DNA of 64,000 nt from Erythrophleum ivorense (GCA_026724425.1 JAIUCV010000011.1:7957501-8021500), one strand, 5' to 3'; positions 46,143 through 59,700 are shown, numbered from the stretch's first letter. Translations and numbers: made by a program. The notes: generated by a model not told the origin, from the sequence alone.

Positions 46143-49100
46143 TCATTTTTTCTTACACATTTCTTTGAAACTTCCGTCCTGTTGAGTCCATCCTGTGACT
46201 TTGGCCAATCTGCATGATTGTTCAACAAATAGTGAATAAGTTGATGAACCTTTCCATGGGACTATCCAGAAATCATCCTGAAACTCGTTCATTCCTTCGA
46301 CTAAGAATTGCCAAATTAAAGCCCCTGCTCCAGCCCTGTTTTTCTTAGCAGATTTGTAGATTATGTCTAAGATTGTTTTGTACATCTTTTCGCGGTCAGA
46401 TGGTGAAAAGTTCTTGTTCAAGTCTGACCACCCATATTCAGAGAACAAGACGGGCTTCTTCAATACTTTGTCACCGTCTTCAATGTGTGAAAGCATCCAC
46501 TTGGAGACAAATTTCAGGTTGTCTTCAAATTCTTGCGTACGAAGCCTATACCCAAAAAATATATATATGGATATATAAAGGACGAGGTATAAAGGGGCAA
46601 GCTATCTGAAAATATCATAGGAAGCTTTTGGATGAATTTTTCTGAACACAAATTTGAAGGCAGGTTTCAACAGGGCTAAAGAAAAATAAGAAAAAATTCA
46701 AATGAACTTGAGGATAGTTGAAAATTTTAAAGCAAAAATGAGAAATTTAAAGCAGACACCCTCAATGGCCACCCTTCCTTCTGAAGGTGGAGTTCTCTAG
46801 GAATTTTTCTTGGATAGGCAATGCCTACCACGTTATCTATGGACTACACTCGATAAATGAGAGTCCACAATAAAATATATAATTTGATGTGGTGGAGAGC
46901 AACTAGAGTCTTGCGTGGCAAACTCATTTGTGAGTGTGGTAGGCATTGCCTATCCAAAATTGCGTCATTCTATGATACTTGTAAGGGTTTGATTCCCTTT
47001 TCTTACAAGTAAAAGCAGATCCAAAACTATAGATATAGCAATCATGCAATGCTTACCAATGGTCAGGATAGATATGAACAGAGGTGAAATCGATATTTGC
47101 AATTCCAGAATTGCGAATAAAATCAGATCCAAGTCTGGATGCCCACTCCTCTGGGTTGACAGCCGAGCTTTTTGGGTCATTAGGACCATAAAAACCTTCA
47201 AGGCCAATAGTCACCAAATGGTTCTTGTCTATCAATTTGACAAAAGTTGACATTTCTTCAATCCAGTCCTGCAATTCTATGCCAATTAAGTAATGTATAC
47301 TCAGATATCTATGTTAGAAGCAGTAACACCACTATCATTTTCTTTCCCTTCCAAAATCCACAGATTTACATGAGCTAAGACTTAAGAACACCTAATTTTG
47401 TTTCCTTTGTTTCCTTTTATAAGTTTACATGGAACCACAAAAGCAAGCACCTTGTTACATTCTAATTACTTCAGTTAAAGGGTTTAGAGCATTCTGCCCT
47501 TTTATATTTTTTATGTCTCCTTACAAAGAATATAAAAATAAACTAAAGTATCACAATGAGTATCTGGGAATTGGCTAAGAAGAAGGTTATGGAGTAAGCA
47601 CATTTGTAGAGCTGACAGGCTTCGGTGGTGATCAAAGGTTAGACATATTAAGCATAATTCATCACATAACATAGAAATTTATAGAACTAAGAAATTGAGG
47701 AAAGAAAAATAGAACGGAGTTTTTTTTTTTTTCCCAATCTCCTCATGCAGGAACAAGCAACATGCAGCATACACTTAAGATATTACAATAAGGAGAGGAA
47801 CTTATTAAAGTTTCAATTAACTTTGAACAAGCCAAAAACATTATCAGCATAGGTTTATAAATTTTCAAAGGAGTTATGACGACTGTAGAGAGCTTACTTG
47901 GAGAGTGTCACCTGAAGGATCAGTCATGCAACGAGGTTCATTAATTAATTCCCAGCCTAATATGGTGGGATCATTTCTATATTCAATTCCAGTGATAGTA
48001 TTCTTCCTTGTCAAAACAGTCTGCAAAAAAATTTAGAGGAAGCCATTGGTATCTAAGAACGGTCTCAAGGGATGCAAACATTCATCAAAATTAATATGTC
48101 CAGCAATATAAAAAGCACAGAAAAATGGTCATGCAGTTATCATGTAGAGGAAGGGGGATAGGGAGAATTATATTTTGATCTAGGAGATAGTGAGACTACA
48201 AGCTTCGTATATTAAAAAACAGACATGATGAAAGGCAACCATGCATGTTATTAAAAAATAAAAAGGCAATTGTGTATGCACACCACTTACAGCCAAAAAC
48301 ATCACCATACAGCCATTTGATAATTTTCATTATTTGTTCTTACCTAAAGATTCTTAAAATTGTAAGGTGATTAGCATCTTGAGAACTGATTTCGTCTTAT
48401 GATCTGTCTTATTTTTTATAAGGTCATGCATCTTGGTCAAGAAAAGTTTAAATAATTCTAGAACCTGTTATTTCATCAAGATAAGTTAACATATATGACA
48501 TAGGGTTGATTGAATTGGAGCATCTTATTCTTTGCCTCCAGACAGGGTTATAATGAATGATGATTCAGCCTGCCTGGTATACTAGCTCATAAGAAAAACG
48601 GTCATAGACAGTTAAAGATTTAGTGCAATGGTAAAATAATTCTTAGTCATGATGCCATCACCATGTAAAATTCCCACAAAACAAAAGAATTGTCAATATA
48701 TATTTAAAATTTTAAGAAAAAGTTGTAAGCTATAACTGCCCCACAAATTACAAACAACAGGTCAGGCGAGAAGAGACAAATATGCCACCTAAATGTCTAT
48801 CTTACATAAAATTCTTAAGACAAAAAGGTATAGAAAGTTTGGGGTAGTGATAATATGCTTAGGTTATCATACAAGGTATATAACAACACAAGAACTTATA
48901 ATCTCAAAGGTTCCTGGATGACAAGAATATCCATGTAGGAATTTGGTATATTGCTCTTTTAAATAAAAGAAAATACGAATGCCAAAAAGAATACCACTCC
49001 AACAAGGGAGGAGAGAAGAGGAGAAGAAATAAAAATGATAGACATTTCAATACCTTGACATAATTCTTGAAATAACTACGGATTGATGGATCATAGAAGA

Positions 49101-50445
49101 AAGAATCATTGGAAGAGCTTAACCCTATCCCTTCTTCCCATGCCCATTTGACATACTGAGTCTTCCCACCATAGGCATGCAAGTTATTAACTAAGGCAAG
49201 GAGGAGCCGAATTCTATGTTGCCTTGCTTCTGCTATGACAAAATCCAAGGCCTGCCAGCCAACCAATGCTCACGTTGATCCAAATATAAAGCCAAAGAAC
49301 TTATTATAGGTGACCCAAAAATTAAAAAACATGGTTGTGCAGCATAAAACATTTTTTTATTTTATCAGAAAGCACAAATTTAGCACTAAATGAGTCTTCA
49401 CACACAGACTTTATAAAACAAAATTAAATGACATATCTTGGAAATTTGGAAATGCTAGCGCATTATGCTTGCTTTTGCAAAACTTTTGATTTTGTCATTT
49501 CACCTCCTTATTTGAATTTTCTCACATGAACCAAAATATTTCTTGGGACAATTTTGCAGGTGACAGATGGATCAAGGAGAACTTTCTTTATGGAAAAAAA
49601 GAGTGAAAAGGAATGACACAAGTCCAGCATATTTCAGGTTGAATCATCTAGCTAATGGACACAAATTCAGAGGCAAACAAAATAACAATCAAAAGATGAT
49701 TTTTAACATGATTCCACAAAAAATCTGACCATAGGGCACATAGAGAGACTGCATACCACTTTTTGTCTGTATTCTATCATATATGATTTTATCACTTCCT
49801 ATTTCCTAGGAACACGCATCGCTTGTCAACATAACCACAATGTTTAGCTCTGAAGAGACAAGCATGTTGTGGGGTTCAAGATTCATGACATATATTACAA
49901 ATACCATGACCCTAGATAGTTCTTTGCACAAATTTTGAAAAATCCAGTCCCTGCCATGATGAATCGCAACAACAACATCTAACAAGCGTTATTACCCATT
50001 ATGAATACCCAAGTAACTCAATTTCAGCTATAAAGAACGAAAAGACGGAAGGGAAACCAAAAGGCAAGAACATTGTGAGTTACGATACCTTAAAAACTTG
50101 CTCATTGAACTGACCAGGGGAAATCTGAAGGGCATTGTAGTCACCATCATTAAATGCCCAAGTTCTACAAACAGTGAGACCCATCTTTGCACCAGCTTGA
50201 AGCATCGCCCGAACCCTGGGTCTGGAATAGTCATCCACAGACTGAACCATCAACCAGTAAGAATTCCACCCATTGATGTAGAAGGCTCTGCCATCTAACA
50301 TAAACTGAGTCCCATTTCTCTCCACAAAAGCCAAGTTTGGTTCTTCCCGAAAACTCAGCCTCAAGTCTCCGAAAGACATGTATATGAAAACCAGACAGGA
50401 AGCAAAACCAAGAATAGGGTAAAACAGACCATTTCCGGCCACCAT
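46143..50445 (-). CDS. MAN6: Endo-1,4-beta-mannanase (GH5), MAN6-like, five coding exons
   Basis: Coding exons on the minus strand are 50445-50089, 49251-49054, 48020-47898, 47268-47057 and 46545-46143. All junctions are GT-AG and join in phase (the last splits the Trp codon TG/G), giving 430 residues. The enzyme cleaves internal beta-1,4-mannosyl bonds of cell-wall mannans. A hydrophobic amino segment (residues 7-23, LFYPILGFASCLVFIYM) is a signal peptide or anchor. Family landmarks are GWNSYWLM, VCRTWAFNDGDYNALQ, the acid/base Glu213 in WELINEPRC, IDFTSVHIYPDHW, and the nucleophile Glu333 in LFSEYGWSD. Length fits plant mannanases (about 430-450). Nothing is missing. MAN6 is my best match among paralogues from the amino end; other MAN genes remain possible. 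Confidence 0.92.
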
Positions 50446-50520
50446 TCTTCTGCATATACTGGACGGCGAAAACCAGCGAGATTTAGGAGATTGGAGAGAT
50501 TCCCAGATACCCTTTTTGTT

Positions 50521-50620
50521 CTATATTCAAAAACGCCCAAGTCAGTCACACCAGATGATGATGATTAATTAATGAACCTCAAAGGGACCACATGCGAATG
50601 TGAATATTTCTGAAACCTAC
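50521..50620 (-). other. Probable 5'-UTR intron of the MAN6-like gene
   Basis: On the minus strand CATCAG/GTAGGT (donor from 50620) and AATATAG/A (acceptor at 50521) delimit a 100-bp intron upstream of the ATG. The inference rests on splice-site quality only. Confidence 0.45.
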
Positions 50621-50716
50621 CTGATGTGCGTACTTAGATCTCTCTGAGAAGAGCATCGATGGTGTTGAAAGGCATTAACTTTAAGCTGCAAATATCACTG
50701 GTTTCTCTCTGAATGC

Positions 50717-50723
50717 ATTTATA
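50717..50723 (-). promoter_or_regulatory. TATA box of the MAN6-like gene
   Basis: On the minus strand CCTATAAATGC provides TATAAAT at 50723-50717. A start about 30 bp downstream (near 50690) would give a leader of about 250 nt including the presumed intron. Confidence 0.55.
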
Positions 50724-50729
50724 GGGTGA

Positions 50730-53700
50730 GCTGGGGAAGGCTTCCAATAAGTGGAAGTAAGGAAGGAAAAAAAAATCACATGCCGTCTTCATCCAAAACT
50801 GTCAAAAAAGAAAAATGAGGGAGAAAATATGATTAGGGTTGAAAAAAGAAGAAAATAACACTGTGGTGAAACGTTTGCATCACCCTGTTTGGTAATCAGA
50901 TCTGGGATTACCTGCTATCCCAGCCTTCCTTCTTTTCTTATGTCTTTATTAATATTCTCTAATCTCCTAAACAAGAGGCTTTTCAATTTCAAGACCCACG
51001 GGCCGCGATGTCCCGTTGTATCTTTTTTACCAAATTAAGGCAATGAATTAGTTCAGCAAATTAAACAAGAGAAAAAGAAAAATCTCACCCCCGTCAAGAT
51101 TCTGTATAAAGTGACTTTTTTTAAAACTTGTCTAGCAAATATTCTGCTAATTTAATATTTCAGAACAAGCTTTTAGATTTGCAGATTTGAGCGTCTTCGA
51201 AAGCTTCTTCCACGTGGAACCCACTTCATCAAGGTTTGGACGGTTTTTATATATAGAGCTATAAGCTAACATGCAATTTGAGCAGAAAAATGAAAAAGCC
51301 AAGAAAATTGTACCTGTTAACTGTAACCACTAACCAGATACTAACAGGGTTCGAGGGTTCCATATATTTGGTGGAAGAAAACAAAAATGTTGATTTTAGC
51401 CGCGACATTACTGAGACACGAGATATGATTGGAAAAAGAAATAATTTTTCCTTTTCTTATATTTTCTTTGATAATCCTTCTTAGTTATTCTGAAAATTAT
51501 CAGCTTATTGTGAGCCTATTTAATTTGTTCACTCAGCTTCATAAAATTGAAAAAATATCATTAATCTTACCCTAATTTTAAGGAATTAGTTTATAGTAGA
51601 AATGGTCAAATTTTCATTATTTTTTGGTTACTATTGGACTAGAGGTCCTACATTCAGTTCCATGAAAATTGCTTGCCACCTTTTTGTTCTTTTCTTTGTA
51701 GTTTAATATTTTTGTGTAATGCAAGCGTTAAATTTTCATAACCATGTTGCATGAATCAACACCTTGGATTGATGTTTTTATGAAAAGTAATCAGTCCGAG
51801 ATCAGCACATATAAATCATGGTTACTTTTGTAGTCCGAATAATAATAATTTCCACGAAACATTCTTCAACTAATTATGATTCCCTTTTTGCAATGATTAA
51901 ATGGTTCAATTTTAAATTTTAATAGCTCTTTAGTGTAAAGTATCAATAATACATATTATGTTCTGCTTCTGAAGTACTGATAATTGATATTTCATAATCT
52001 TGTAAATTATAGATCTATTGATACGATTTCATTGGCAAATTATTTTAGGATTTTATAACATTTTTTATTTTCTATTATACGCAACAAACTCAATGAACAG
52101 TACATGCAGAAATCCGATCATCAATCATCTGTATTCCTTCATAAGCGACCGAAAAATCAATTATCAAAATATATGGTCCCGCATCACCATCTTTTTTTGT
52201 TGAACCAAAATTTACTCATTTCATTAACCAAAAAAAAGAAAATTTTTTTCCATTTCAAATTACTGATATATTAAATATCGATTGAAGTAATTTTTCATTT
52301 TAATAATTTTCAAAAGGGTAAATTTAGGTAAAACAATATTTCATGGTGTTTTTCATATAAAAAATAAAATATGTAATTTTTTTAATAATTTAATCATGAA
52401 ATATGTTAAATTGTAAAATATATTTATTTGTCATGTTTTGGTTGAAAAGTTTAATAATAAATACATAGAATCAGTACCTAAGTCTTAATATTTTCAAAAT
52501 CATGATAGAATTTTGTACTAATTACGAAGGAAAAATGTAATTTCTTGCCCTTTTGTCAAAAAGAGAAGAAAGAAAAACGTAAACACTTGACAAAATGGAA
52601 GTCATATTACCGTAAACGTAACAAACCGTCTCTTACACATAACTGCTCTTAAATAATTAATGCTATTATATATTATATTTTGGTTTCTTTTTTTTTTTTT
52701 TAAGAAAATACATTATTTTTTAACAGCTTTTAAACATTAATATTTTAATTTCGTAACATAAAACTTTGTATATTATAATATATTACAGATTTGCAACTGA
52801 ACCGATGAATAAAGAATTAAGGAGTGGATGTGGGAAACCAGGTACCTGTCTCGAGCCCTATCATCCCTTGTTTTGGTGCATATTATTATCTGTGGAACGG
52901 ATTCAAGGGAGAATAATTAATGCATCACAAACATATATAATTTGGTAATTAATGATAACGAGCAAAGATTAATGCTATATAGATATTGGTTGGAGTCTCT
53001 TCCAAGCAGAAAAGGCAGATAATTATGGAGCTAGAAATCATTTTACACTGACCAAAACGAGAATGATTCTTTTCCTAAATACATAAACTTACGCTTCAAA
53101 TTAAATTTAATGATAGACTTGTAGAATCAACTTTGGTGCATGCACTTGAATAATAATTTTATATAATTAAATTATTATTAGCTTTTAGTACGTGAATAGA
53201 ATCCTCTTGTACTTTGAGGATGATAGGATGGGATATGGTTGAAAGGTTTTGATCATTGATTATTATGATATTACAAAAACAAAAAAGTGGCATTGGCGAG
53301 AAAAATTAATTAATGAAGGAATAAAATTCTTGCGATAATTGATTAAAACTGAACAAGAAAATTTAACAAAATTATTAATTTGTTATTGATTCCATAAGGA
53401 TTAAAAAGGAAAGTCAACCCACCACTAAGTTTATTAGCGAATTTTGTTTTTAATTTTTAATTATTTTAATAAGAGGTTAACGAGCGAAATATCTCTCGAA
53501 TTTTTTTAATTTTTAATTATTTTAGGTTCATCTCACTTTTGTTCTTGCTTTTTTTGTACTCTAATGAGTTGAATAGTCAGATTCAATGGAAATATCATGT
53601 ACTCTTGAGTCGGTTGACCATACATTAGGAAAATGAAATTAAATTAAATGCCTGTAAAGATAGAGACGTTGATTTCAGTTTCACATTTCCTCCTTCAATC

Positions 53701-55478
53701 ACGCCTTTCAATTCCGGTTCAGATTTCATTTTATATCTTACAATTAAATTTTCTTATTTTTCTGTACCAATTACCTACCACCATCTCAGCTCCCATTAGA
53801 TTCCACCATGATGTAATTTTTAGTTATTTAAAATTAAATTAAAACTAGTTCTGAACTGAAAAATAAGTTTAAAATCTAATTAATTTTTTATGTAACCTTA
53901 TATTTAAAATTTAACCTGTTTATACATACATACATGCATATATAAAAGATATTCATACAAAATAATAATTAGGAAGACTCATTCTCTCAAATGGATCATT
54001 TATATGTGTAATTAATGATATTCATAGGTATGTTGCAAATGGGAGATTTTTTTTAAGCTGTACAGTCAAAAATATTTTAAAATCAATTTGTATATTAATT
54101 AAGGTTAAATCTCCCAAAAAAAAAAAAAGAGAGCTAAAGAAAGCCAGGTTCTATTGACTGTAATTTGTAAATCAAATGGTCTCATGAAATGAAAAGACCA
54201 ATAATATCATATATATTATGTAGCAGATAAAGTTTATAAGTGTCTATCTCCATTGCATTTCTTATTTCTAAGCCCAAACCAAACTCACAGAGTAGGCTCT
54301 ACAGATGAGAACGGAGGGTAAGTGGAACTGCAATTGCTGTGTAGTTTTACCTGCTCCATTATATTATAGAAGCATCAATAAATTAACTATTTCTATTATT
54401 GTATTGTTTCACTATCATAGTGGCAATCACTCTGCCATTTTCCAAATGATAATTGATATATATATACTGCATGTGTGTATATTTAAAGTATTAAATTAAA
54501 ATTCTCTAAAATTGTTAGAATATTTTCAATAAATGATCAGTTAGAATATTCCCATACTCTATTTATTTAAATTTTAAAATTTTTTCAATAGTCCTCATAT
54601 TTTGTTTAAATTATAAATTTGTCATTATAAGCAGTTTATTAAGGGGTGAGAGGTTATGGTTAATTATTGTAATTAAGCATATGAGTTTTATTTAATGGGA
54701 AGAACTTGTATGTAAAAATTAATATTGAGTGATTACTTGGATCTAACCCAAATGATATGAATAGAGTAAAAATATGAAAAATGTCAAGAGTTTGATTTTT
54801 CAAATGTAATATTGAAAAAAAAACTAACATTGATTGAGAATATTCTTGGAAGAAAGCGAATTCCTTGTTCTATACCATCATTGTGATCATTATCTTTCCT
54901 AAAAGATTGTCTCTGAGTTTTGTGAAATTGAGACATTGGTGTCGGAAGGTTTGATTTGGCTTCCAAATTTCTGACCGATAATCATGGCAGTTTTTGCTTC
55001 CCCTTAAAATCTCTCTATATAAAATTGATATTAAATAGAAATTTCATGAAGAAAATAATTTCATGATTGTGATTTTGTATATGTATTATATGGTTAAGAG
55101 ATTAATGTATGGACGTGTTTGTAAGCAATTCATGTTGATTTATGTGAATTAGGCTTACATATAAGATTAGTCATGTTAAGAAAACATAATAATATATTGA
55201 TACAAGTTTATTGACAGAAATATGGCAAATTTTTAAAAAATTAGATAACTAATTATAAAATTTTTAAATTATGATTAATAAATAAATAAAACATTTAAAA
55301 AATAAAAAATAATTTAACTTTTGTAATTCAGAGTATTAGCATATAGTTTATTCAAGCTGTCTCAGACTTCCATTACATTTCTTATATCCTAATCCCAAAC
55401 CAAACTTATAGAATATAATTATATGAATCTAGAATTGAGTTTAAAAAAAGTAAAAATTACATCTAAAAACCTATATGG
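50730..55478. other. Intergenic DNA, no gene seen
   Basis: AT-rich with many short frames, none with a recognisable domain. At 50884-50930 the string CCCTGTTTGGTAATCAGATC resembles transposon ends, but no inverted partner is obvious. Confidence 0.5.
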
Positions 55479-55479
55479 T

Positions 55480-55715
55480 ATCAAATTTATAATAAAATTT
55501 TTTAAAAATTAAAATTACTATTAAAAATTCTTATTAATATTAAATTTTAAGAGATTTATTATCAATTTTAAAAGATTTATTATTGAGTGTATGTACTTTT
55601 TATATTTAATAATAAATTCTCTAAAATTGATAGTAAATTTTTAAAATTTGATAGTAATTATGATTTTAAAAATAATTTTAATTTTTAAAATTTTTTATTA
55701 TACATTTTATGTGAT
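55480..55715. repeat. Fold-back repeat, MITE-like
   Basis: The left arm (TATAATAAAATTTTTTAAAA and AAAATTACTATT, then TTATTATCAATTTTA) pairs with the right arm (TAAAATTGATAGTAAATTTT, then AAAATTTTTTATTATACA). It is about 235 bp and non-coding. No target duplication identified. Confidence 0.55.
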
Positions 55716-57310
55716 ATGCTTTTTTATATGTAAATTAAAAAACACTAAAAAAGTAAATGCAGATAAGTTTTATAGTGGTCGCAGTCACACTGCCACTTTC
55801 CAATGGCAAATGGCATTATATTAAATAAGCCAAAAACTACAAGTTCAAGACCCAATTTTGTCTATGAATTGATCAATTAACTTTTTTAATCAAAGTTTGA
55901 TTCTAATTTTTATTTTTTACCGTTTCAAATTAATCCAGACGCATCCCTACTTACTGCTAATTTTGTTAATGAACATAATAATATGGCATATTTTTCGTTA
56001 TGGTGTCCAAACGATGCACTTGATTATAATTATCGGACAAATTTAGTAGGCATTAAACGACGTTGCATAACAAAAACATTGTTAAGTTATTAAATTCGTG
56101 AATTAATACTTAATAGTTCAATTAATTTATTTGAATTTTGATTTGTAAGAAGCAAAAATGAAAAAAAAAAGTATATATAAAAAAGACCAATCTGGTAATT
56201 AATTTATTTATAGAGAATCAAAACTAAATTTTAGTTTAAAATAAAATAGAGAAAAAAGAATAATATTAAAGTCACAAATTATAAAGTAGGGTAAAGTTTC
56301 ACGGCACGTTCACGTGTTGAACAAAAATAGGACACAAAAGACAAAGAAAAGAGAAAGGGAAGAATTTCTATTCTGTAGTTGTCGGGGATGCTTCTTTCCT
56401 GGTGCGTCCTGCTTTCTTTCATAACAAGCGAAAGGAAAGAACACCAGCCATAAATTCTGGTCGGTTTGTCATGTTCAAGTGCAATCAGACTCGCTAGTGG
56501 AATTGTAAATAACAAAATTTGTTGGTTCACTTTTTATAGAAGATACATTAAACAAATTTTGTTATATATTTTTGGCTAAAATAGAAAGAATCCTCATCAA
56601 TACTAGGGTTTTACAATTTATTTATTTTTAGTTTTAAAAGTTGACTTTTAAAAAAAAATTTAGTTTGTACAATATAATTTTTGTTTAAAACTCTAATATC
56701 ACTTATAAATAAACTTATAATCTCAAGTAACAAATAATATTTTTTAATGTTAAATTTAAGTGTAATTTCTTATGTCTTTGTTATTAAGTTTTTTAATAAT
56801 TTCTTATTAAATATGGTTTCTTTGTTATTAAGTATAATTTCGTACGTATTTTATAAAGGAAATAATTATTATTCTTATTAATAATTCTTCCGAGAAAATA
56901 GTAATGCTTTTTGTCCATCAGGTAAGCTGCAAACATCCCAATTGACGGGTATTCTTCACTTACTCCTCAGTCAAGATTAGTATCACAGAATGAACTTGAT
57001 TGGGACATTTTTAGACAGTTTTTGATTTATTAAAAATAAATACATCAAAATTTATATATGTATTTATAATTAATTTTATTTACTTGATGGAAGATCTGTC
57101 TCCACAGTAGTTAATCTCTTTTGGGAGAAAAGAATCTGGTGGTGGATTTCTTTTAAAATAAGATTTATGGGAGGTTTTATGAGGGTTTTTTTTTTGTAAA
57201 TAAAAAATAATGTGAATAATTTTTACTTTAATCACTGTACTATGTTTTTTTAAACTTCATGTGTTATAATCATTTTATCAAAAAGTTTTATAATAAGCAT
57301 TTGAAAATTA
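55716..57310. other. Intergenic DNA, no gene seen
   Basis: AT-rich. A less AT-rich patch at about 56290-56500 has a minus-strand frame of 83 codons without a recognisable domain. Confidence 0.5.
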
Positions 57311-57317
57311 TAGTTAA

Positions 57318-57622
57318 ATTTTTTGTTTAATTATCATTTTGATTCTTTAATTTATTTATTCATTTTAATTTAATCTCTTAACTTTCAATTTGTATCATAT
57401 TCATCACTTAACTGTTTTTTAATATTTTATAATAGTTTTTTTAACTTTCTTTAGTATTTTAAAGATATCTCTTAATTTTTTTAAAAAATATTTTAAAATG
57501 ATTCTGGATGGATGTAATGGAAAAGGATCAATATGATATAAATTAAAAATTAAGGGACTTAATTGAAATAAAAAAGCAAATTGAAATAAATTAATTAATT
57601 AAGGGATAAAATAATAGTAAAG
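57318..57622. repeat. Fold-back repeat, MITE-like
   Basis: Left (TTTAATTATCATTTTGATTC, TTTATTCATTTTAATTTAAT, then CAATTTGTATCATATT) is mirrored on the right (AATATGATATAAATTAAAAA, AATTGAAATAAA, AAGGGATAAAATAATAGT). It is about 300 bp and non-coding. This layout is common in plant MITEs. Confidence 0.55.
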
Positions 57623-57624
57623 TC

Positions 57625-58894
57625 TATATTTTTCCCCCCTTTCTTTTAAAGCAAATTCATTGACCCAAGTGATAAGCATGTAGACCTGTTAGGATTTGCG
57701 TAGAATAGCAAGTTTTCAGAAGCAGTTGGTCATGTGTTCATGAATGGTCAGATAGGTTGTTGTTGTCTGCTATAACTTAACCGATTTGGCAACCCTTCTT
57801 CGTCTCAATCATTAACTTCCCTTAAGAATGTTTATACTTTCGACCAACATTTGACTTCCCATAATCTCCCATTCCTCAACTATTTATCCTTCACTTTGGA
57901 TAATATCATCATATCTCCATATGCTTTACCCATGAATCGAACTAATTGGGCCATTTGATTTCTCTTCAAACCTCATGGCAGGACTAGCAAGGAGAGGGAT
58001 CGACCAACAGAAACTTCTAAGTTGATTTACTTCACAACAACAGCAGACAAATCAAGTCAATTTATAGAACAAACACGAAGGTGGATCGCTGCAAAAACAA
58101 ATTTAAAATCGACTGAATTTAGAAAATTTAGAAACTTGGAATATAGCCAACCTATGTTGAATCAAGTAGCTTAAACAATTCAAACTATTGCTTCTCTACG
58201 TGTAAGGTTAGAATTCTTCTTTCACCAAGTAGTTGGCATCGTAGTTAACCCTCTTTTATGAAATTCTTGATGTTGAAAAATAAGGTCCTTGAACACAGAT
58301 ACTCTTATATTCAAGAAATTTATATAAAAAAATGGAGTAATATAGTAAGTAAAATTTAATAAGACTCACCAACATAAACTTTGCATTTATTGTGTCATTT
58401 TTTTTTTCATATGAAGGTCTTCTAAACATTAAAAAATCTAAACTCATATTATTCATGCTCGATACTTGTAACTTATTATTATGTTTTATTTTATAGAAAA
58501 AAGAAAACTTGAACATAGAAACCTCTTTTTTCCAATTTTCTGGGTTGAAAGCTTGGAATTTGGAAACTTCTCATACCAAGGGGAACATTAACAGAGACAT
58601 ACTTGCTAAATTGAGTTAGTAGGCATCCGAGTTATGCTGCAGAAAATTGAAGAAAACATAGTGTACACTTTACAGAGAGACAACCAAGAAAACAAAATAT
58701 GCGGTAGAGTTGATGAATGGGCAAGAAGAAGATACACGACGATTAGCAATATTGTTACCTACCCAGTTTAACAGCTTTCTTTGGTAACAATTTCGCCGAT
58801 CTAGTTCCCTACTCTACAGCTCCAGCAAAACGACCATATATGTCAAAAACGACACCAAGACACTTTACCAAATCACACCAACCACCGTCTTCAA
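57625..58894. other. Spacer downstream of the small membrane protein gene
   Basis: The right end must include the 3' UTR of the minus-strand gene at 58895-59395. A less AT-rich stretch at 57660-58260 shows no continuous frame. The 86-codon minus-strand frame at 58256-58516 has no recognised domain. Confidence 0.45.
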
Positions 58895-59395
58895 TCAATC
58901 ACTGTTCCTTCTAACCAGAGCAAAATACCCCAAAATGGCACATAGTGCAGCCACAATATTCCCTTCCTTCAACAAAACCCTAATCACAAAACTAAAAATC
59001 TCCCTCGTGATCTTCCTCCCCTCCACCACCAAAGCCCTCCTAGGCTTCCCGAAGAACGCCAGCAACACCACCACCGCGATCCACGTCACCAAAACGGCCG
59101 GCACCATCACCGCCAGAGCCGCCACCATCGAAAGCACCCCGAACACAGCTCCGAGAATCACCGACGCGTATAGTGCCGGCCATCCAGAACTCGAAGATTG
59201 GGCTTGTAAATTGTACCAAGAGAGCATCGATTTCAGGAAATTCCACGAACAAACGAGAACGATACCATAAACGAGTACGAAAATACACACCCAAGTTCTC
59301 CTCTTGCTCATGATTCCCAAGAGAAACACGTAGGAAGATGGTGGCGACGAAGGAGCAGGTGGTGTTTCTGGTTCCACCTCTTCGATTTTTGCCAT
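58895..59395 (-). CDS. Small four-helix membrane protein, plant-conserved type
   Basis: 166 residues on the minus strand. The first ATG in frame is at 59395 with strong context (gtcaATGGC); upstream in-frame codons include no ATG. The protein has an acidic, Pro/Ser-rich amino end (residues 1-20), then SKRRTW and four predicted membrane segments at about 34-54, 73-97, 98-115 and 147-161. A basic loop GKPRRALVVEGRKIT (116-130) lies before the last helix, and the tail is VRRNSD. I recognise the general look of an uncharacterised plant membrane protein but not its function. It is intronless. No enzyme motif is visible. Confidence 0.75.
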   Translation of the reverse strand: MAKIEEVEPETPPAPSSPPSSYVFLLGIMSKRRTWVCIFVLVYGIVLVCSWNFLKSMLSWYNLQAQSSSSGWPALYASVILGAVFGVLSMVAALAVMVPAVLVTWIAVVVLLAFFGKPRRALVVEGRKITREIFSFVIRVLLKEGNIVAALCAILGYFALVRRNSD

Positions 59396-59589
59396 TGACA
59401 GATACAATCTGAATTCTTTTCCCCTTGCGAATCAGTATTTTCTCTGCTTTTGCAAAGGTGCTATTTTATTGCTTTGCGCGTTTTGGTCCTTCTTTTCTGT
59501 ATTCTGTGGGTGTCTGCTGTGACTGAGATTAGTCTCCCTGTATCGACGACGAAATGTAGATTGTTTAAGATTTGAGCCGTTAATGTTTC

Positions 59590-59700
59590 AATGACCCGCG
59601 CGAGCAAACGCGTAGGGATGGAACTTTCCATCTAGTTGCGTCACGTAAGCATTTGTTGGAACGTGATTGCTACGTGTGGCCACGCGTCTGGAGAGTCAGT
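59590..59700 (-). promoter_or_regulatory. Cluster of CGCG and ACGT elements upstream of the membrane protein gene
   Basis: About 200-300 bp upstream of the minus-strand ATG occur CGCG near 59597, ACGCGT near 59608, CGTCACGTAAG near 59639, TACGTGTGG near 59671 and CCACGCGTC near 59681. Such cores are bound by CAMTA, bZIP and bHLH factors in plants. This suggests stress or calcium responsiveness, which is inference. No clear TATA box at the right distance was found. Confidence 0.4.

Noticed and set aside
51340..51360. GGGTTCGAGGGTTCC as a tRNA B box
   Set aside because: No A box, acceptor stem or cloverleaf can be drawn around it.
56279..56530. 83-codon minus-strand frame
   Set aside because: No recognisable domain; isolated with no splice or promoter support.
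59396..59407. Four extra residues at the start of the membrane protein
   Set aside because: The codon at 59407 is TTG; the first ATG is 59395 and has strong context.
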